From assembly GCA_018287875.1 (NCBI GenBank), contig JAGVVL010000002.1, forward strand, positions 3,596,001-3,660,000: DNA of 64,000 nt. The letters are read 5' to 3'. This DNA is from Nigrospora sphaerica (taxonomy: Eukaryota; Ascomycota; Sordariomycetes; Amphisphaeriales; Apiosporaceae). A program made the position numbers and the translations under genes. The first letter of the stretch is position 1; every line of letters begins with the position of its first letter. Positions 1 through 11,825 of this stretch are shown here, one piece after another. Under the pieces are notes generated by a model. That model was not told the origin of the DNA and searched no databases. It saw only the letters and a list, made by a program, of their open reading frames with translations.

Positions 1-304
1 ACCCCCTCCCCCCGCGGGCCCTGTCTTGGTTCCTATGTATTGGCCTAATCCCCGGGAGCTAGACGGACGGGAGGATCGTGGGAAAAGCCTTCTCTGCCCG
101 CCCCGTCTTGTCGAATTCGTTAAAAGTCTCGCCGTCCGCTCCCTCGCCCAACACCCAAGCCCGCTGGTCCCAACCAGACGGAACTACCTTGCTCTCATGA
201 CCCGGGGTGCGTGTGAAGGCCGGCAACGATATCCATTTTTCACCGCCCCCTCGACGAACTCGCAGCCTTTCCTCTCGCCCCCGAGAGGGTGATAGACCGA
301 GACC
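1..304. other. 5' flank of the rhodopsin-domain gene
   Basis: No coding region is supported here. The last part is presumably the promoter and 5' leader of the gene starting at 305. A short inverted repeat (CCTCTC / GAGAGG) lies around 270-290, just before the start codon. I assign it no function. Confidence 0.4.
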
Positions 305-1818
305 ATGGCCGACGCCGCACCCGTGCCGAACCGGGGCCCCGAACTGCTTGGCGTCAACATCTTCTTCCTCATCATCGTCCTAACGGCCTGTCTGCTGCGG
401 ATGTACACCCGCCTCTTCATGGTGAAGGCGTTTGGTGTCGACGACGGCCTCATGCTGCTCTCGACGGTACGTGCGGCGGGGAAGACGACGACGGTCACTG
501 TGTCTAACGCCGGGGAAAACAGGTCTTCTTCGTCATCTATAATACCTTCTCCACGGTCGGTGTGCAGTTCGGTACCGGCCACCACCACAAGGACTTGGAG
601 TTCTTGAAGGTGGCGGCCGCCATGAAGGTACGAAACCTCTCCCTTCCACCCCTCCGGCCCGGGGGGGGAGGCCATGGCCACGGCGAGTAGTGACTAACAC
701 GCGAGGCGCCCTGCAGTGCTGGTTCTTCTGCTACATCTTCTACACGTGCTCAATGATCACGTCCAAGGTCTCCATCGGCTACTTCCTGCTGCGCATCGCC
801 GTCAAGAAGGTGCACCAGTGGACCATCTACGCGGCCATGGCCATCTCGGTCCTGGCCGGGCTCGCCTTCTTCTTTGTCACCATCTTCCAGTGCACGCCCA
901 CCAACTACTTCTGGGACAAGTACATCCCCGGCGTCGAGGGCATGTGCATCCCCTCGGACGTCATCGTCGGCCTCGCCTTTCTCTACAGCGTCTTCAGCGT
1001 CATCTCCGACTTCACCTTCGCCCTGCTGCCGGCCTTTTTGCTGTGGGACCTCAAGCTCAAGCGGAGGACCAAGTTCGCCATCATCCCCCTTTTGGCCATG
1101 GGCTGCATGTGAGTCCTTTCCCCCCCTGGTGGCGACCAACAAACACCACCACCACCACCACCATCCACCTACTAATATTTCCCTCTCCGTCTCCAGTGCC
1201 AGCAGTGCCGTTGTCGCCCGCTTCGCCTACCTGACGCGGATCCGCGAGGTCGACGACTTCCTGTGGGCCACGCTGGACATTGCCATCTGGTCGACGGTGG
1301 AGCAGGGGCTGGCCATCACGGCGGGCAGCCTGGCGACGCTGCGGCCGCTGTTCAAGATCCTGGGCTACAAGCTGGGCCTGACGACGAAGCCGACGTCGTA
1401 CGGGGCGACGGCGGCGTCGGGCGGCTTCGCGACGCACCCGCAGTCGGCGCACATGCGCAGCACGGCGCGCAAGGCGAGCCGCGCCGGCCTGCCGGGCGAG
1501 GACGACGACACCGACTACCACCAGTCGCGCTTCGGCGGCGACGCCGAGGCCGGCTTCGCCGTCGCCGGCGCCAAGTCCGAGGGCGGCCCCGGCGGCATCC
1601 CCCTCGCCCGCGTCGAGGTGCGCATCACGGGCGGCCGCAAGAACCACGCGCCGCCCCGCCCCGACGACGACGACGGCCTCGGCCGCATGCGCGAGAAGAA
1701 CGAGAGCGAGGAGGCCCTGCACCGCACCGCCGCCTCCATGGCCGGCGCCGACAGCTTCGACGGCGCCCGCAAGGTCACGCCCAAGAGCTTCATTCGCCAC
1801 CGCGACGACTCGGTTTAA
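305..1818 (+). CDS. Rhodopsin-domain integral membrane protein (fungal seven-TM family)
   Basis: Exons 305-466, 523-627, 717-1108 and 1197-1818 give 426 residues in one frame, and all introns are GT..AG. About seven hydrophobic segments fill the first ~290 residues. They run from an N-terminal helix (LGVNIFFLIIVL), through a Cys-rich third helix (CWFFCYIFYTCSM), to a last one in WSTVEQGLAITAG followed by LATLRPLF. The order and these motifs match the large fungal family annotated as rhodopsin domain-containing protein, related to the membrane part of Pth11-type receptors. There is no CFEM domain in front. The C-terminal ~130 residues are hydrophilic, rich in Asp, Arg and Gly, and presumably cytoplasmic. 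Ligand and function are unknown for most of this family. Intron 3 carries a CAC-repeat and an ACTAAT branch site. Confidence 0.88.
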
Positions 1819-4800
1819 CGCCCCGCCGAGGAAGAAAAAGAAAAGAAACGCCGAAAAAAGAAAAAAGAAAAGACTAATACTAATCGAAACGTTTCCACAC
1901 GTCACACCCACATCTTCTCCGCGGTCGCCCCTCGTTCGTCTTGTTTTTCCGAAAAGAAGGATACCCATTGGCTGTCTGGCGCTCACCTGCTTTCGCTCGT
2001 GTCTATGTGTTGGCGTCTCGGAACCCTTTGCCCTTTCCTCCCATCCGCCCCCCCAACCTCCTTTCTTTTGTCCGGGACCGCCCCAGTCAAGCCATTTTAC
2101 ATGTATTATATTAAGAATCTCACGGTTTACGATCCATCGACTTACCTGTACATATCTATCAGCCTCTTCCGGTCGACCAGGATCGAGGGGAGACGTCATC
2201 TCATGAGAGGTACATCAAAAGAAATCATAGTACGCACTTATCGGCCACCTTGCTTTTTTTCCCCTGGTGTTATCTGTACCGTCGAGGCGCCTCGGCAATG
2301 CACGATAGCATGTACGCACAATGGGTCGTCTGCGTGTCTCTTTGTGCGTGCCCGACAAGTGGAGCCGCTGCCACGCCCCTGGGACCCCTTTATTCGACGG
2401 ACAAAAAGGAATATACCTTCACCTCGTCTAGTCCTTCCAGGCGAACGCCCGCGGGAGAGCGTATCCGCAGACGCGTTAATCAAAGCCGAGACGGGGTCCA
2501 CCGCCGGCTCCGTGTGTACACACGCACACATACACGTTGTACGCGCATGACCGCCGTGATTGTGTAGGGAAGAGAGGGCCCCGCCGAGGTGGGTGGTACG
2601 GGAGCCGCATCGACCCCCCGCTTTCGTACCACGGTTGCGAGAAGCTGGGGAGTGGGCGTTGCGTACCTACAATGGATGTACTTTGCTTTGCTTTTGCCCG
2701 TAACCATAGCGCGGCGAAACCTGGCCCGGCCTGGCCGTCACAACATTCCATTCATGGTGCTCTCGCGACGATCGCCGTCATCTCTTGAATCCCCCCACAC
2801 CCACGCCGCTTAAGGCGCAATTAGCAGCGCCCGGCACGGGAAAAGGAGCCGCAAACCGCTCACTGAACCCACACCGACGTTCGCCCGTGAGTGCTCGCCC
2901 ACCCTGTCCCTGCACGCCCTCTCGCGAACTCGGATGCAACGCCGCAATTTGGCCCGAGGCGAAGCTTGGGAAGTACAGGCGGCCAAAACGTCATGTCGCC
3001 GTGGCCCCATCGAGCGGGCCGATCGTCCTGAGGCCGCCCCCGTGGCCCCGTCCTGGCCGTCTCACGTTAGCACGCCGACGTCAGGGATTGGCCAGGGCTA
3101 GTTGGTTATTCATAGCTGATGTAGGTACCGTCCGTCTGCCGGTCGGCTGTTGGCCCGCGCGCGTCGGCTTCCGGCGCCCATCTATCTCGCGTCCGTCGTG
3201 TTCCCACGTGCGCGATGTGGGCTTTACGTCGGATTCGGCGCGCTCCCCTGAAACATGACAGGTCGTCCCAGAGGAGGAGCTGCAGCACCGATGTGCCACC
3301 ACTGCGACGACGCCACGCTGCATGGCGACATCGCCCACGCCTACGCGCGCACGAGGACGCCGTTCGTCGATCCTGGTCGTGCCGGATCCCGCACCGGGGA
3401 CCGTCTCGAACGTCGCAACTCGACGTCAGACACCAGCACTTGGCAGCCGGACGGCGTCGCTTGGGGGGGCGGCATACCGTCGGCACATGGACGCGGAAAC
3501 ACGGGCGGCTTCCCCGGGTGGAGGCCAGTGGCACGTACGTCAATCAGGATATACATGTCCGCACGTGAAAAGGAGCCGAAGAGGATCGCTCCCATCCTGA
3601 ATTGATGATTTCTTGCTAGGCATTCGATTTCCTCTCAAACCATTGAGCTGACGGTTGGCGTCACCGGTGCCACCCGTCGTGTGAAGTTCTTTCGACGCCG
3701 CTTCGTTGCCTGAAACTTCTGACGCCGCCGTGATCAATTGTCATTCGTGACACAAACAGCCACCCAAGAGGCTCCTCATTCGTACCATGTCGTACGGTCA
3801 TTTTTAAAGTCGATCACCTGTCAGTTGCGTTGTTAGCGGTCCAGTCGAACTGGAAGTGAGGTCCATACGACCCGACACCCGCCGAGATGACTATGCCATC
3901 TTGTCAAAGCGGAGGGTCCGTAGACTCTCCATATCGAGTCGCCCAGGGGATGATTCGGATCATTCTTTGCCTGGGATACCTCGCGGCCAGGCACCCGAAC
4001 ATCTCGGGTCTCCGGAACGCGAGGATGGCAACAGCAGCGCCTGATTGCAAGCTCTCATCAGGGCGAAACATTAGGTCCGAGTTGACCTGAGGGCATCTGG
4101 TCCCTCCGTCTGGCCTCGGCGAGTGATGCGCACGCAGCGACCTGGCTGTTTCGAAGGCAGCGCGGCCCGGCAGCCATACCAGAGTCCTTCAGGTGAGTCC
4201 CTATGAGACGAGGGGTCTAAGGTCCCAGAGTGTCTACGGCGGCTAAGAATCTTCGAGGACTAGGCATTCGGAAGCTCAAGGGCCGATCCGTTCGTCCCTG
4301 AGCTGACTGCTCATGGGAGACTGGCGATCCGGGCAGGCTGTCACCATGTTGGCAAGGTAGCCCATGTATCTCGCGACAGGGCTAATCGAGAAGCGCGTGA
4401 ACGAAGACACCGAGTAGGCCGAAAAGAACCAAGCAACGCCGTGTTCCCCTGGGGTTTTGGCCGAATGCGGGACGCTTTCACTCTGGTGTCGTGGGTTCCG
4501 GGGGATGCAATACCGGCTCCCCTCAGGCTCCGCGAGCCAGCATGGTAGTATGACGCACACCAGTATTAGCGCGCGCGCTGCTAACACATCGTCCGATGTA
4601 TAGGCGAGTGGGAGATTGGGCGGAGCGGAGCGTTGCCAGCGGCCGCGCTGGCCGAAAACAGCGTGCCCAACACCGAACCAGAATTCGCGGAGCGCGCGGG
4701 AGCGGTCTCGCTGTCGGAGCTTTCTGAGTCCCTAGGTTTTCCCGTGCTTTCGGGTTGCGACGGTCGGGGTTCCCTGGTGTGATCAGCAGCCGCTCTCCAG

Positions 4801-6594
4801 CTTGGAGCACAGCCGGTGCTCCGGGAACACAGAATATGTGTCCAGCGATCGATACCCGTGGCGCTCTCGCAGCGACGTGTTTTGCATTTGGCCCACAACT
4901 CTGCAGCAGCCCTTGGTCCGAGGTTGCGGCGGAGAGGGTGCTATGTAATAAGCAATGGCTCAGGGCGCCATCGAGCACTGTCCACAGACTTTTGAACGTG
5001 TGGAGATCTCCAGAGTCTCGACTTTACTTATCGGCGGGGGCGGGTCACGATAAGCTGGAGCTGGAGGGGGGGCACCGGGGAGAGGAAGAGGGGAAAAAGA
5101 ACGCCCTGACCTCGATGCTCGGGGCACCCGAGACACTGCCGATTGACAGAGAAACGTCCGTCCCGAGATGTTGTCGTCGGGTTGCTGCCGCGGTGGGTGC
5201 TGATCAGGCAGACCTGCGTCGGCTGCCATGCTGGCAACCAACTTTAGCTGCGCCTGGTGATGGGGCCCCGGGCTGGAACTGGATCAAGACCGACACCCGG
5301 AGGGCGGGCGAGACTGTGGAAGTCATGGCTGTTGCTAGTTGTAGCTGATATATACGAGGGACTGACTTGGCCCGGCAGTATGCAAGCTGAACGCAAACAG
5401 GCCACATCATCACCAACCGACGGGTGGACTGGCTACTTGCGTTGACCTAGGTTGACGCTCGTCGTCGCCAGCGAACGAGAGGGGTGGCCGATCATCTCTG
5501 GATGGATCCATACTTTTGTGGAAGATGGGACTTTGCCATGTCGCCTTGCACCCCCCCCCCTCCCTTCCTGCAGGCACGTATTCCCAGCCGACCATATGGG
5601 CAATTTCAGGCCCGGCCCAACGTTCGCGAAAATAGCATTGTTGAGTTTTTTTTTTCTTCCCTGCTTCGGTTACGGCGTCTAGACCGCTGGCCAGGGGCGT
5701 GCGACCTCCCGGTCACCGTGCCGTCGTCTAACCCCTTTGGCTGAGGCTCAATGCTTGATCATCGCCCTCAGAGGCTCTGATCGGGTCTTGGCGGACACCG
5801 TTGGCGGCTCCGACACTGCGGCATTACATCATTCCCGTTAGGAGTCTTAGCAGCCTGTTTCTCGCTACACGATGAGTTTGAGGGCTTTGAATATTGACGC
5901 TAGGTACCAAGTCGCTGTACCGGGGCCGTCATAGCTGCGTGCCGCCGGCGATTGGTCGCTGTACTTCCCGTCCCCCCGTGGCTCCAGCTCCCATAGCTGG
6001 CCCTCTCCACCGCTCCTTGCATCCTGGATCCATGGTAGATGCGCTGCTCGACTGCATCCCATCCCACCATCCCACCATCCCACCTTGCAAACTGGAGCTC
6101 CAGACTGGCGAACTGGAGGCCCGGGGACAAGCTGGCAAGCTACTCCCTGTCGCTAGCTCTTTTCCCCCTCGCCCCCCAGAGGCCTGCATCGTCGTGGGCA
6201 CCAGTCAGCCGCCCGTCCAGTCGCCGTCATTGGGTGCGCTCTCACCTCCTCCACGGGTCCGATTCTCTCCAGCGTATACGTACACCACTAGCTCTTCCAG
6301 CTGGAGCATTACTCCGCGACTCGCTTTGCCATTGTAGTTCGGCCACCCTGCGCTTTTCCCGCCCGTGCCTGGCTTGAGTGAACTCCTGCCCTTCCTCGTC
6401 CCTGCGCCCCCCCGATAAAGCCATTGCCCGTGACGCCCGTCCTTGCTTCAACATCCCCTTTGCCTTTTCTAGAGCTTCTGGCGATACGGCGGCTGTTGTA
6501 GAGACGGACCTCTTAGCAGTCTTCCCCCTCACGTCTCCCCCTTGCCCGTAACCCCCGCCGGCCCGCCGCGTCCGCCAGCCTCGCTCTTTGCAAT
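1819..6594. other. 4.8-kb gene-free region
   Basis: Frames are short, overlap on both strands and resemble no family I know. None has a convincing start plus splice pattern. The last ~700 bases, before 6595, are CT-rich with repeated CCCACCAT units near 6060-6085, as expected of a fungal promoter and 5' leader for the GH63 gene. Base composition is mixed, with no AT-rich RIP-like block and no transposon ends. A noncoding RNA cannot be excluded. Confidence 0.5.
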
Positions 6595-9500
6595 ATGGTC
6601 GTGTTTGACGGCCACGAGTACCTCACCGAGGAGGAGAAGCGTCTGAAGGAAGACCGCGATCGCGTCAAGTACTGGAAGAAATGGGGTCCCTACGTTGCCG
6701 AACGCCAATGGGCTACCGGTGGGCACCCCGTGCTCTCCAACGCTGATATCCCGTGTGCTGACCTTCCCCAGTCCGCGAGGACTACAGTGCCGACGGCGAT
6801 GCCTGGAGTCGTAAGTCCAAGATCCCCCTCCCCCTCCCGCAAGCCCGAGACTATTGTGTCCCGGTGTCGTTTCCGCGCCCGTACTGAGCGTTACGGCCAT
6901 CGCAGATTTCAGCCATGAACACGCCCGATCGCGAGCCTTTCGCTGGGGCGAAGACGGCATTGCCGGTGTTTCCGATACCCACGGCCTTCAGAACATTGCC
7001 TTCTCGTTCTGGAACGAGGAAGAGTGCGTCGGCCCAGCCTCTCCGTGCCCAGGACGTGCCGCTCACATGTGAAACAGCCCGTTCCTGAAGGAGCGTCTCT
7101 TCGGTCTCTCCAACCCCCAGGGCAACCATGGCGAGAGTGTCAAGGAGGCCCACTTCCATCTCGACAACACACCTGTAAGTTGACGCAGCTTCTACCGCAG
7201 GGCGGGAGATGGGAACTAACCTGGCCACAGACCGTAAGTCACGCGCGCGCCGGCCGCTCGAGCCCGTACTCACCGAGAACAGCATTCCTACATGAAATTC
7301 CTGTACAAATACCCGCAGAAAGCCTTCCCCTACCAGCAATTGGTGGACGAAAATGCGAAACGAGGTAAGACGGACAAGGAGTACCAGCTTCTGGACACAG
7401 GCGTCTTTGAGGAGGACCGGTACTGGGACATTGTCATCGAGACGGCCAAGGACGACGAGGACCCCGAGGAGCTCCTTTTCCGTGTCACGGCATGGAACCG
7501 CGGCCCGGAACCGGCGCCCCTCCACATCATCCCGCATGTGTGGTTCCGGAACACCTGGGCCTGGGGCCGCGAGGCGCCCGACAAGAAGCCGTCCATTGCG
7601 GGCCACGGCGAGAACATGGCCAAGTCGAAGCACCCCAAGCTCGGCGAGCACTACGTTCTGCTGTCGCCCTCGCCCGGTGTCGGCCCCAGCGGCGAGGACG
7701 TCCAGCCCGAGCTTCTCTTCACCGACAACGACACCAACACCAAGGTCCTCTACGACCAGGAGAACAAGGTGCCGTACGTCAAGGACGCGATCCATCGCTA
7801 CATCGTCGACGGCGAGAAGGCGGCCGTCAACCCGGCGCAGACCGGCACCAAGATGGGTGCATGGTTCCAGTTCAACGAGTCGGGCGGCGTGGCGCCCGGA
7901 GAGTGTGCTGGTCAGTCCCCGATCCCCTACGCTCGCCGCATCCCCGTGCTGACAATGCTCCCGCAGTGGTCCGGTTCCGCTTCACCAAAAAGGGCGAGAC
8001 CTACCTCGACGAGGAGGACTTCGATAACACCATCGAGAAGCGCAAGGACGAAGCCGACGATTTCTACTACCGACTCAGCCCCCTCCCCATGTCGGACGAC
8101 CTGCGTAACATCCAGCGCCAGGCCTTCTCGGGCATGATGTGGTGCAAACAGTACTACCAGTTCATCTGGGACCAGTGGGCCAACGGCGACCCGGCCCAGC
8201 CGCCGCCGCCGCCGGAGCGCAAGTCGATACGAAACTCGGAGTGGAAACACCTGTATATCGACGATATCCTCTCCATGCCCGACTCCTGGGAGTACCCCTT
8301 CTTTGCCGCCTGGGACTCGGCGTTCCACTGCATCCCTCTCGCCATGATCGACCCCGACTTCGCCAAGAAGCAGATCGATCTCTTCACCCGGGAGTGGTAC
8401 TGCCACCCCAACGGCCAGTTGCCCGCGTAAGTTTGGTTCCCCCCCCCCCCCGAGTTTGGGCTGCTGGCTAACCGAGCCTGTACAGTTACGAGTGGAACTT
8501 TGGCGACGTCAACCCGCCAGTGCACGCCTGGGCCACGTTCCGCGTCTTCAAGATCGAGCGCAAGCTGTACGGTCGGCAAGACCTGGACTTCCTGGAGCGC
8601 GTTTTCCAGAAACTCCTTCTCAACTTCACCTGGTGGGTGAACAGAAAGGACGCCGCCGGCAAGAACGTCTTCGAGGGCGGTTTCCTCGGCCTCGACAACA
8701 TCGGCTTGTTCAACCGGTCCGAGCCCCTTCCTACCGGCGGTGTCCTGGAGCAGGCCGATAGTACGGGCTGGATGGGCTTCTACTGCCTCTGCATGCTCAA
8801 CATCGCCCTCGAGCTGGCCAAGCACCGGCGCATCTACGAGGACATTGCGTCCAAGTTCTTTGAGCACTTCATCTTCATCAGCGACGCCATGACCTTTAAG
8901 TCGGGCCAGGACGAGAAGTCGCTGTGGAACGACGAAGACGGCTTCTACTACGACGCCATCTCCTGGGGCGGCCCGTGGATCCAGCAGCTGCCCGTCCGGT
9001 CGCTCGTGGGCCTCATCCCCCTGTACGCGACGCTCACGCTGGAGCCGGAGCTCCTTAACAAGCTTCCCTCTTTCAAGAAGCGGGTCGATTGGTTCGTCGA
9101 GAACCGGTGCGACGTGGCGGAGCGAAACATGGCCAGCATCCGGAAACGCGGCAAGGGAGACCGCGTCCTGCTGGCCATGGTCAGCAAAGACCGGCTCGAG
9201 AAGATCCTGAGGCGGATGCTCGACGAGGATGAGTTCTTCAGCCCCCACGGCATCCGGTCCCTGTCCAAGTACCACAAGGAACACCCCTATTCCATGGAAG
9301 CCAACGGCCAGACCTTTACCGTGGGCTACGTCCCCGGCGACTCGGACAGCGGTCTCTTCGGCGGCAACAGCAACTGGCGGGGCCCCATTTGGCTGGCCGT
9401 CAACTTCCTGCTGGTCGAAGCCCTGCAGCGCTTTTACCTCTTCTACGGGCCCACCTTCCAGGTCGAGTGCCCGACGGGATCCGGCGAGTACATGCACCTG

Positions 9501-10132
9501 GGCCACGTGTCGGAGGAGATCCAGCACCGCCTGCAGCACTTGTTCGCCCGTGGCGACGACGGCCGCCGCAGCATCAACGACGGGAGCGACCTCCTCGACT
9601 TTGACCCGAACTGGAAGGACAACATGTGGTTCCACGAGTTCTTCGATGGCGACACGGGCCGCGGCTTGGGCGCCACGCACCAGTGTGGCTGGACGGGTCT
9701 TATTGCCCGCATGATTCACGACACAGGGTACGTCTTCTATAGCTAACTTGAGGGCGCGCGCGTACTAATCCTTTCCACAGCATCAGCTGCCGTCTGCCCC
9801 AGACCCCGCGGACGCCGTCCGTGGGCATGGCGCACTACTTCGACGATGTGTTCCACCGCGATGCCGGCCCCGGCCATCACCGCAAGAAGCCGCACATGCG
9901 ACGCTCGTCGACGGCCCGGTCGATCGGCGCCCGGAGCGACTTTGAGAGCTCCATCAACGGCGACGACGATGATGCCAACAGCGTCACGGCCCTCGACCCC
10001 GAGCGCGAGGCAGAGCGGCGCGAGGCCGACGCCCACATGCGCCACTACATCTCGGAGCAGCTCGAGAGGGTCAAGGCGCACCAGGACCACGAGGGCTACA
10101 AGCTGCCCGACGAGTACGAGACGCAGCCCTAA
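6595..10132 (+). CDS. Glycoside hydrolase family 63-type protein (yeast YMR196W homologue)
   Basis: Nine exons (6595-6718, 6772-6810, 6906-7023, 7078-7174, 7231-7233, 7283-7910, 7967-8426, 8486-9727, 9781-10132) join to 1020 residues. The product resembles the large cytosolic GH63-like proteins typified by yeast YMR196W. The N-terminus carries [15 protein letters not shown] and the family motif PTHSYMK. The (alpha/alpha)6-barrel region contains [31 protein letters not shown] and [13 protein letters not shown]. No signal peptide or membrane helix is seen, so it is probably intracellular, unlike ER glucosidase I of the same family. The substrate is not known from sequence. The C-terminal ~100 residues are charged and low-complexity. 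Exon 5 is only three nucleotides; without it the conserved Thr of PTHSYMK is lost. Confidence 0.92.
7231..7233 (+). other. 3-nt micro-exon of the GH63 gene
   Basis: The codon ACC lies between two introns, 7175-7230 (56 nt) and 7234-7282 (49 nt). Both introns begin GTAAGT, contain a branch-like sequence (AACTAAC and TACTCAC) and end CACAG or ACAG. Including the codon gives N-T-P-T-H-S-Y-M-K, the motif I expect in this family. Skipping it keeps the frame but deletes one Thr. Confidence 0.72.
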
Positions 10133-10887
10133 GGTTTTGGCAGCGGACGAGGCCACGCGGTCGAGGCTCACAGCACCAAGTCTCTCGAGGCCCACCGTTG
10201 GCACCGGCCACTGGCGGAAGCAAAGGCGGCGACGGCGGCGGTAGCTACCGCAGTAGTGGCCAAGCAAGGCCAAAGAAAAAGGCCGGGTTCAAAAAGCACG
10301 TTCAACGGTTGCGAGGGTTGACGGCACTGCCAGAAGGGGACCGAACACCCCATTCGTAACGGATAAGAAAGGTGGCTGGACTGGGGGCGGCCCTCTTTCT
10401 TGGGGGTGGACAGACATTCATAGATGGTATACGTTAAGTAGATTCCTGCGCGGTTTGCGACTACGCCTACATGGTTTGTGTTCTTGGGCAGAGAGGATAA
10501 TCAAAAGCCTGTAGATGATGAGAGTATACGTGGCTCGTGGTTTTCTACTCTTGTGTGAATGTGCTCGAATGCTTCAGCGCGGCTCGCTGCTCCGCCGTAG
10601 GGATCTCCCAGTTACTCCCGGAGTCATCATGGTGATTGTATTCAGGGCCACAGAACCGTTTCGGCCATGCTGGCCCTCGCCCCGGGGCTGGACGTGGTTC
10701 TGGATGGATACTGGGAGGCATTTCACAATATTCTGCCTACTATGACCCCAATGTCACCCACGCCATTTTTTGTCCTTTGAGTTTTCTTCTCCACTCTGTT
10801 CTGGCGCGACGCAAGGCCGACGGTCCCCCGAGAGTTGTTCCTCCGGGGGACGTTAGGAAAACCGGCTCCAGCTCCTCCCCCTTTCCC
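10133..10887. other. Convergent 3' intergenic region
   Basis: This lies between the stop codons of the GH63 gene (+) and LSM1 (-). It should hold both 3' UTRs. No gene is supported; frames here are antisense or short. Confidence 0.5.
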
Positions 10888-11825
10888 TTACAGCAGGATC
10901 TCGCCCAGGTTCTCGCCCTCGAAGCCGAGCGTGGCCAGCTTCTTGATCTTGCGCTTCTCGCGGGCGCGGTCGGCGGCCTTCCTCTCCTTGGCGAGGCGCT
11001 CGACGACGGCGAAGTCGGCGGGCTCGAAGCCGGCGGGGGGCTCGTCGTCGCGGTCCAGGTCGATCTCGCCGAGCAGCAGCACGTTCTCGCCGCGGACCAG
11101 GAAGATGCCGTGCGTCTTGTCGGCGTAGTAGCCCTTGACGGGCGGCGAGGAGGACAAGGTAGACGGCTCGCCCTCGGGGCCGGCGGCGGCGGCCGCCGCC
11201 GCCGCTGCCGCCTCGGATTCGGGCGTCGTCGCGTAGATACGCTCGACCGTCGATTGGAGGACAATGTTGGCTGGTCGCGAGGCGTGCACGTGTTAGAAAG
11301 ATTGAAACCTTCCCTGCCCCCTTCCCTTGGCTTCGCGCCCCTGGAAAAGTCGGTGCCCCGCGTTCACGGGGGCGGGCGGGCCAGCGGACTGGCAAACGGC
11401 GGCGGGGACATACCGAATTGATCCCAGCTTCGCAGGATGCCTGTCAGCTTCCTACCGTCGCGCAGGCAAATTAGAAGTTTTTCTGCAGTGGTGAAGCTCT
11501 CTCGTTAGCCCGTGTTTCTTGCTGTCCGGCCGTTTCTATCCCTCTCTCGCCCGTGGTCGAAAGCCCACGGGCAGGCCGACACGCGGCGCCCCCAGGCGCC
11601 CACGGACGCACACGCAGACACACACGGGATACACGTACTGTCGGTGAGGTCGAGCAGCTGGGCCGCCGTGGTGAACATCTGGGGGGGCAGCTGCTGCGGC
11701 TGTTGCGGTTGTTGCGGGGCGCGGCCGAGGGCCTGGGGCGGCATGGGGCCCCCGGGCTGTTGCGGGTGGTGCTGCTGGGGCCCCGCGGGCGGCGGCGGCG
11801 CGTCGTGTAGGCTGAGGTTCTCCAT
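10888..11825 (-). CDS. LSM1: U6 snRNA-associated Sm-like protein LSm1
   Basis: Three exons on the minus strand (11825-11639, 11482-11414, 11270-10888) give 212 residues. The Sm fold is evident: LLDLTDKKLLICLRDGRKL followed by GILRSWDQFANIVLQ form Sm motif 1, and GIFLVRGENVLLLGEID forms Sm motif 2. The order and the C-terminal extension rich in Lys, Arg and Glu match LSm1, the subunit that defines the cytoplasmic Lsm1-7 ring. With Pat1 this ring binds 3' ends of deadenylated mRNA and promotes decapping in P-bodies. The N-terminal ~50 residues are Pro/Gln-rich and low-complexity, and an Ala run interrupts the loop between the Sm motifs; both are expansions relative to yeast. Introns are 156 and 143 nt, longer than usual in this window. 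Confidence 0.93.

Noticed and set aside
1081..2199. 372-residue minus-strand frame opposite the rhodopsin-domain gene
   Set aside because: Antisense of real exons in GC-rich DNA. Composition is Ala/Arg/Gly/Val-biased with no motif.
8154..9719. 521-residue minus-strand frame opposite the GH63 gene
   Set aside because: Shadow of the 1242-nt exon on the other strand. It has no domain, and the plus strand has clear family motifs.
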